64,000 nucleotides of DNA from Pseudohongiella sp. Lineage in GTDB: Bacteria > Pseudomonadota > Gammaproteobacteria > Pseudomonadales > Pseudohongiellaceae. This document shows, piece after piece, positions 59,332-64,000 of the stretch (position 1 is the stretch's first letter; each line of letters starts with the position of its first letter). The stretch spans positions 1-64,000 of the forward strand of contig JAUSCD010000030.1 of NCBI GenBank assembly GCA_030651695.1, read 5' to 3'. Below the pieces are notes generated by a model. That model was not told the DNA's origin. It worked only from the letters and a program-made list of their open reading frames with translations, and made no database searches. A program made the translations under genes and the position numbers.

Positions 59332-61274
59332 GAGTTTTCCAGGGCCTCCCAGCCTGCAAATAACTCATCCAGTGTTTTTTGCAGGCCAGCCAGTTTATCC
59401 AGAGCCGACTGCACTTCTTTTTGGTCGCTGTCATAAAAACCCGGTTCTGCCATCTGCTGCTCCAGCAATGCGATATCCGCTTCGGTTTTTTCTATTTTTT
59501 TGGTGATCTGATCCAGTTCGCGCTGCACTTTCTGGCTGAGTCTGGGTTGGCCGGACTTTGCCTTATTCTCGTTTACGACAACCGGAGTTGGTGCGACCTT
59601 TTCTTTTACAGCGACAGCGGGTTTGATATTCGCCGCTGGTTTGCTGATGACATCCTCGTCTTCAAAGGACAGCATTTTTCCACCCTGACGCGTCCAGTCT
59701 TCAAACCCGCCAACATACTCATTGACGACACCTGGCGCCTCAAACACGATGCATTGTGTGATCACGTTGTCGAGAAACTTTCTGTCGTGGCTGACTACCA
59801 GCAGCGTACCGCTGAACTCCAGCAGCAGCTCTTCCAGCAGTTCAAGTGTTTCCATATCCAGATCATTGGTCGGTTCGTCCAACACAATCATATTCGCGGG
59901 CTTGCTGAACAGCTTGGCCAGAATCAGGCGGTTCTGCTCTCCGCCTGACAGTGACTTGATCGGTTGCCGTGTACGCCGGGGCAGGAACAGAAACTCCTGC
60001 AGATAACTGATCACATGTTTGTTCTTGCCGTTGATTTCGATAAATTCCCGGCCTTCAGACAGGAAGTCGATCACCGTCTGTTCGGGATCCAGCTTGTTAC
60101 GCAGCTGGTCGAAATAAATGATTTCCAGATTGGTGCCGAGTTTGACCTCGCCTGAATCCACTGGCAGCTCCCCCAGCAGGATGCGCAGCAAGGTAGTTTT
60201 GCCGCTACCGTTGGCGCCAATAAAACCAACGCGGTCGCCACGCAGAATCTTGGTGGAGAAATTGCGCAGGATAGGTTTGTCACCAAAGCTGTGATTGAGT
60301 TTTGTTGCTTCTATAACAATCTTGCCCGAGCTGCCTGCCTGTTCCAGCGAGAAGGTGGCTTTGCCGCTCAGTTCACGTCGCTGGCTGCGCTCGTCACGCA
60401 TTTTTTTCAGTGCGCGGACACGGCCTTCGTTGCGTGTTCGACGGGCTTTGACACCCTGGCGGATCCAGACCTCCTCTTCTGCAAGACGTTTGTCGAATTC
60501 CATATTGGTTTTGTCTTCCGCTGCCAATTGCTGGTCACGGAAGGTCAGGAAGGACTCATAGTCGCCGTCCCAGCTGCGAATTTTACCGCGGTCGATTTCA
60601 ATGATGCGATTGCTGATTTTTTGCAGGAACTGTCTGTCGTGTGTGATGACCAGAACGGCGCCGCGGAAATCGTTAATGGCTTTTTCCAGCCATTCGATAG
60701 TTGGAATATCAAGGTGGTTGGTAGGTTCGTCCAGCATCAGCAGATCGGGATCGCTGATCAGGGCGCGTCCCAGCGATGCGCGCCGCCGGCTGCCGCCGGA
60801 GAGCGTTTTCATGCGGGCATCTGCCGGCAGTGACAACATATCCAGCATGCCTTCAATCTTGTGCTCAAATGCCCAGCCGTCGCGCTCTTCAATGAGTTTT
60901 TGCAGCGCGCCCATCTCGTTCATGTTTTTTTCGTCAGTCCAATCCAGATTTTCATCGTGTGTGAGAGCGTGATAACGCTTGAGCACTTCCCCCAGGCCTT
61001 CGATGCCGCCGGCGATATAGTCATAGATGGTCTGCTCGTCCTGAGCAGGCAGATTCTGGTCGAGATAAGCCACACGAATACTGTCCGCACGCCACAGCTC
61101 ACCGCTGTCCGCGATAATCTGCCCCATCAGCACTTTCATGAAAGTGGATTTGCCGGCGCCATTCTGGCCCAGAATACCGATGCGTTCGCCCTTATGGATG
61201 GTCATGGCAACACCATCAAGCAGTGGATTGTCACCAAAGGCAAGTGAGAGATTATTCAAACGAAACAACAGCAT
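59322..61274 (-). CDS. uup: ABC-F family ATPase Uup
   Basis: Two P-loops (GILGQNGAGKSTFMKVL; GFIGANGSGKTTLLRIL), LSGGSRRRASLGRAL, LSGGEQNRLILAKL, C-terminal coiled coil. Confidence 0.95.
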   Translation of the reverse strand: MLLFRLNNLSLAFGDNPLLDGVAMTIHKGERIGILGQNGAGKSTFMKVLMGQIIADSGELWRADSIRVAYLDQNLPAQDEQTIYDYIAGGIEGLGEVLKRYHALTHDENLDWTDEKNMNEMGALQKLIEERDGWAFEHKIEGMLDMLSLPADARMKTLSGGSRRRASLGRALISDPDLLMLDEPTNHLDIPTIEWLEKAINDFRGAVLVITHDRQFLQKISNRIIEIDRGKIRSWDGDYESFLTFRDQQLAAEDKTNMEFDKRLAEEEVWIRQGVKARRTRNEGRVRALKKMRDERSQRRELSGKATFSLEQAGSSGKIVIEATKLNHSFGDKPILRNFSTKILRGDRVGFIGANGSGKTTLLRILLGELPVDSGEVKLGTNLEIIYFDQLRNKLDPEQTVIDFLSEGREFIEINGKNKHVISYLQEFLFLPRRTRQPIKSLSGGEQNRLILAKLFSKPANMIVLDEPTNDLDMETLELLEELLLEFSGTLLVVSHDRKFLDNVITQCIVFEAPGVVNEYVGGFEDWTRQGGKMLSFEDEDVISKPAANIKPAVAVKEKVAPTPVVVNENKAKSGQPRLSQKVQRELDQITKKIEKTEADIALLEQQMAEPGFYDSDQKEVQSALDKLAGLQKTLDELFAGWEALENSQV

Positions 61275-61417
61275 GGGTAGTAAATTTCCTGATTTCGGGG
61301 GTGGGCGGCAGATAGTTTGCGGCTTGTATTTGAGGCGCTGCAGTATAAACTTAAGCGCATACAGATGACAGTCAGCCGTAAATCGCCTCTTTTTAAGTGC
61401 CTCATTAAAGGACTATT

Positions 61418-64000
61418 GTGCTCAAGATCGATCAGCTTCCCGATTTTATTCAACCAACGCTGGAACGGTATTGGCAGGCCCTGCAGGACCGGGCTGATTC
61501 GGGCGATCAGCCGGATGCGCAGGCGCTGATCGAGCTGGTGAAGTCACAGGATGGATTTTCCCGCCAGCTCGCTCAGGTGTGGGCGTGTAGCGACTATGTC
61601 GCCAATGTGTGTCTGCAGCACCCAGGCATGATGCTGGCCTTGCACCAAAGCGGTCAGCTCCTGCGCCTGAGCACGGATGACTATTTCAGTGAGTTACGCG
61701 CCGAATTGCAGCCTTTGTTTCCTGATAACGAGGCTGCAGACGGTTCCGGGAGAGTTGACGAAGCAGGCCTGAAAAAACGCCTGCGATTGTTTCATCAGAA
61801 GCAAATGCTGCGTCTGATCTGGCGTGATGTCTGCCATCTGGCAACTGTGCGTGATACTGCTGCGGAGGTGTCGGCACTGGCTGAAGCCGCGATGGATGTC
61901 ACACTGGATATCCTGCATCAATGGCTGGTTCGCACTTTGGGTGAGCCCGTTGGCCAGCGCTCCGGGAAATCACAGCGCCTGGTCATTCTGGGCATGGGCA
62001 AACTGGGCGCCGGTGAGCTGAACCTGTCGTCTGATATCGATCTGATGTTCGCATTTCCCGAGAGTGGCGAAACCCGTCATAAAAACCCCGAAAACTCAGT
62101 CAGCTGCCAGCAGTTTTTTATAAAACTGGGCCAGCAGCTGATCGATGTGCTGGACACCATCACGGTGGATGGTTTTGTATTCCGTGTTGATATGCGTTTG
62201 CGGCCCTATGGCAGCGAAGGTGTGCTCGCCTGCAGTTTTGATGCCATGGAAAATTATTATCAGTCGCAGGGGCGCGACTGGGAGCGTTATGCCATGATCA
62301 AGGCGCGGGCGGTTGCCGGCGACATCAAAGCCGGCGATGAATTATTGCAACGACTGCGCCCGTTCAGTTATCGACGTTATCTGGATTTTTCTGCATTTGA
62401 ATCGTTGCGTAGTATGAAGCAACAGATCAACAAGCAGGTCAGAAAAAAAGGTATGAACGAAGATGTAAAACTCGGCGCCGGAGGTATCCGCGAAGTTGAG
62501 TTTGTGGTGCAGGCATTGCAAATGGTTCATGGCGGGCGTGACAAGCGCCTGCAGCAGACCTCTTTGTACAAAGCCATGGATATGTTGCAGGCGGGTGATT
62601 ATCTGCCGGCTGATATTGTGCAGTCACTACGAAATGCTTACAACTTTTTACGCGATCTTGAGCACAAGTTACAGGCGTTCGGCAATAAACAGACACAGTC
62701 CCTGCCCGCCTCAGCGGAGGAGCAAAAGCGTGTGGCTATTGCCATGGCGGTGCCTGATGTAAAAGGCGCCAGCTGGGACGATCTGATGTCAGTGCTGGAA
62801 GCGCACCGTGCCATTGTCCGACAGCACTTCAGTGATGTCATTCATACAGAGGAGGAAGATGACGATGCCTCCCGTCATGATGTTGATGACGTCGGGATGC
62901 AATCGCTCTGGCACCAGGATCTGACACAGAGTCAAGCCATTGAGCTGTTGACTCAACTCAAATTTGAGTCGCCGGGAAAAACCTGGCAGCTATTGAGCGA
63001 CTTTCGCAAGGACAGGGCATACCAGACTCTGCCGGCAGAAAGTCGTCAGCGTTTTTCCCGGTTTATGCCGCTGCTGCTGGCTACGCTCGCACAGGAGAAA
63101 AAACCCAGTCTGGGCTTCCATCGTGTGATGAAGTTGGTGGAGGCAGTCGCCCGCCGGACTGCTTATCTGGTTTTGTTGTCCGAAAACCCCCGCGCCATGA
63201 AACAGTTTGTACATCTGTGCACCGAGAGTCCGTTTATAGCGGAATTCCTGAGTCGCCACCCGGTACTGCTGGATGAGTTGCTTGGAATCATGCGGCAACC
63301 GCCGGAAAAAACTGCGCTGCAGGAGGAGCTCGCACAAGGACTGCTGCGGATCGGTGAAGAGAGTTTTGAAGAGCAGATGGAATATCTGCGCTATTTTAAA
63401 CAGACCCATACGCTTCAGGTAGCGGCGGCGCAGATCAACGCCAATATGACGGTGATGAAAGTCAGCGATTATCTGACCTTTACGGCTGAGGCAATACTTG
63501 AGCAGGTGCTGGCGCTAAGCTGGCAGTATCTGACCCGAAAACATGGTTACCCGGTCAACCTGCAGGGAAATCACGGCGAAATGGATTTTGTGGTGATCGG
63601 TTACGGAAAACTCGGCGGAATCGAGCTGAGTTATCTTTCGGATCTGGATCTGGTATTTCTCCATGACGGCGCCCTGGACGAAAATACTGTCTGTGCTGAA
63701 GGTCAGAAAAGTATCAACAGCCGCGAATTCTACACCCGCATGGCGCAGCGGGTTATTACCATGCTTGGCACCAACACTGTTTCCGGGAAATTGTATGAAG
63801 TGGACATGCGTCTGCGTCCTTCAGGTGAGTCCGGATTATTGGTAAGCACCTTGCCTGCTTTTGAACAGTATCAGAAAAAAGAAGCATGGACGTGGGAACA
63901 CCAGGCGCTGGTTCGTTCACGAGCAGTCGCGGGGTCAACACGCATGGCAGGCCAGTTTGAACAACTGCGCGCAAAAATTCTTGCTCAGCCCCGCGACATA
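61418..64000 (+). CDS. glnE: Glutamate-ammonia-ligase adenylyltransferase GlnE, 3' truncated by window edge
   Basis: GTG start; VILGMGKLGAGELNLSSDIDLMFAFPE, FRVDMRLRPYGSEG, KLGAGGIREVEFVVQALQMVHGGRD; second domain VVIGYGKLGGIELSYLSDLDLVFLHD; frame open to window end, not in the ORF track. Confidence 0.94.
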   Translation, partial: MLKIDQLPDFIQPTLERYWQALQDRADSGDQPDAQALIELVKSQDGFSRQLAQVWACSDYVANVCLQHPGMMLALHQSGQLLRLSTDDYFSELRAELQPLFPDNEAADGSGRVDEAGLKKRLRLFHQKQMLRLIWRDVCHLATVRDTAAEVSALAEAAMDVTLDILHQWLVRTLGEPVGQRSGKSQRLVILGMGKLGAGELNLSSDIDLMFAFPESGETRHKNPENSVSCQQFFIKLGQQLIDVLDTITVDGFVFRVDMRLRPYGSEGVLACSFDAMENYYQSQGRDWERYAMIKARAVAGDIKAGDELLQRLRPFSYRRYLDFSAFESLRSMKQQINKQVRKKGMNEDVKLGAGGIREVEFVVQALQMVHGGRDKRLQQTSLYKAMDMLQAGDYLPADIVQSLRNAYNFLRDLEHKLQAFGNKQTQSLPASAEEQKRVAIAMAVPDVKGASWDDLMSVLEAHRAIVRQHFSDVIHTEEEDDDASRHDVDDVGMQSLWHQDLTQSQAIELLTQLKFESPGKTWQLLSDFRKDRAYQTLPAESRQRFSRFMPLLLATLAQEKKPSLGFHRVMKLVEAVARRTAYLVLLSENPRAMKQFVHLCTESPFIAEFLSRHPVLLDELLGIMRQPPEKTALQEELAQGLLRIGEESFEEQMEYLRYFKQTHTLQVAAAQINANMTVMKVSDYLTFTAEAILEQVLALSWQYLTRKHGYPVNLQGNHGEMDFVVIGYGKLGGIELSYLSDLDLVFLHDGALDENTVCAEGQKSINSREFYTRMAQRVITMLGTNTVSGKLYEVDMRLRPSGESGLLVSTLPAFEQYQKKEAWTWEHQALVRSRAVAGSTRMAGQFEQLRAKILAQPRDI

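Noticed and set aside
59379-61247. Numerous plus-strand ORFs opposite uup
   Set aside because: Antisense to a clearly conserved ABC-F coding frame; low-complexity translations (poly-Ser) typical of shadow ORFs.
1-64000. CRISPR arrays, tRNA/rRNA genes, prophage or ICE
   Set aside because: No regularly spaced repeats, no tRNA-like cloverleaf motifs recognised, and no phage structural or conjugation genes seen by eye; a tRNAscan/CRISPR search was not possible.

Overview
Gammaproteobacterial-type chromosomal window, read only from sequence and the supplied ORF track (no searches run). Positions ~1-25.3 kb hold a long, tightly coupled plus-strand exopolysaccharide locus of Wzx/Wzy type: exporter fragment, chain-length protein, BY-kinase-like ATPase, polyprenyl-P sugar transferase, two nucleotide-sugar dehydrogenases, Wzy, Wzx, several glycosyltransferases, FemAB/GNAT-like protein, deacetylase, two AsnB-type amidotransferases, heparinase/alginate-lyase-like protein, parallel beta-helix protein and SDR epimerase. 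The first 122 bp encode the C-terminus of an IS3-family transposase, and the exporter gene appears truncated at that IS end. At 27.5-30.4 kb there is an RsbT homologue next to a histidine kinase with an RsbU_N-like N-terminus and two NarL-type response regulators, with no stressosome genes in view. I consider this the best candidate for an unusual system. The rest is mostly housekeeping or accessory: two Crp/Fnr regulators, PBP1B, M3 peptidase, YfcC-like transporter, aspartate ammonia-lyase, YaeQ, an ECF sigma/DUF4097 operon, peptidases, CcdAB toxin-antitoxin, YceI, beta-propeller proteins, small stress proteins (CsbD, DUF1328, entericidin-like), a GlrK-QseG-GlrR-like module, a diguanylate cyclase, Uup, and a GTG-started glnE that runs off the window and is missing from the ORF track. 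No tRNA, rRNA, CRISPR or prophage was seen.
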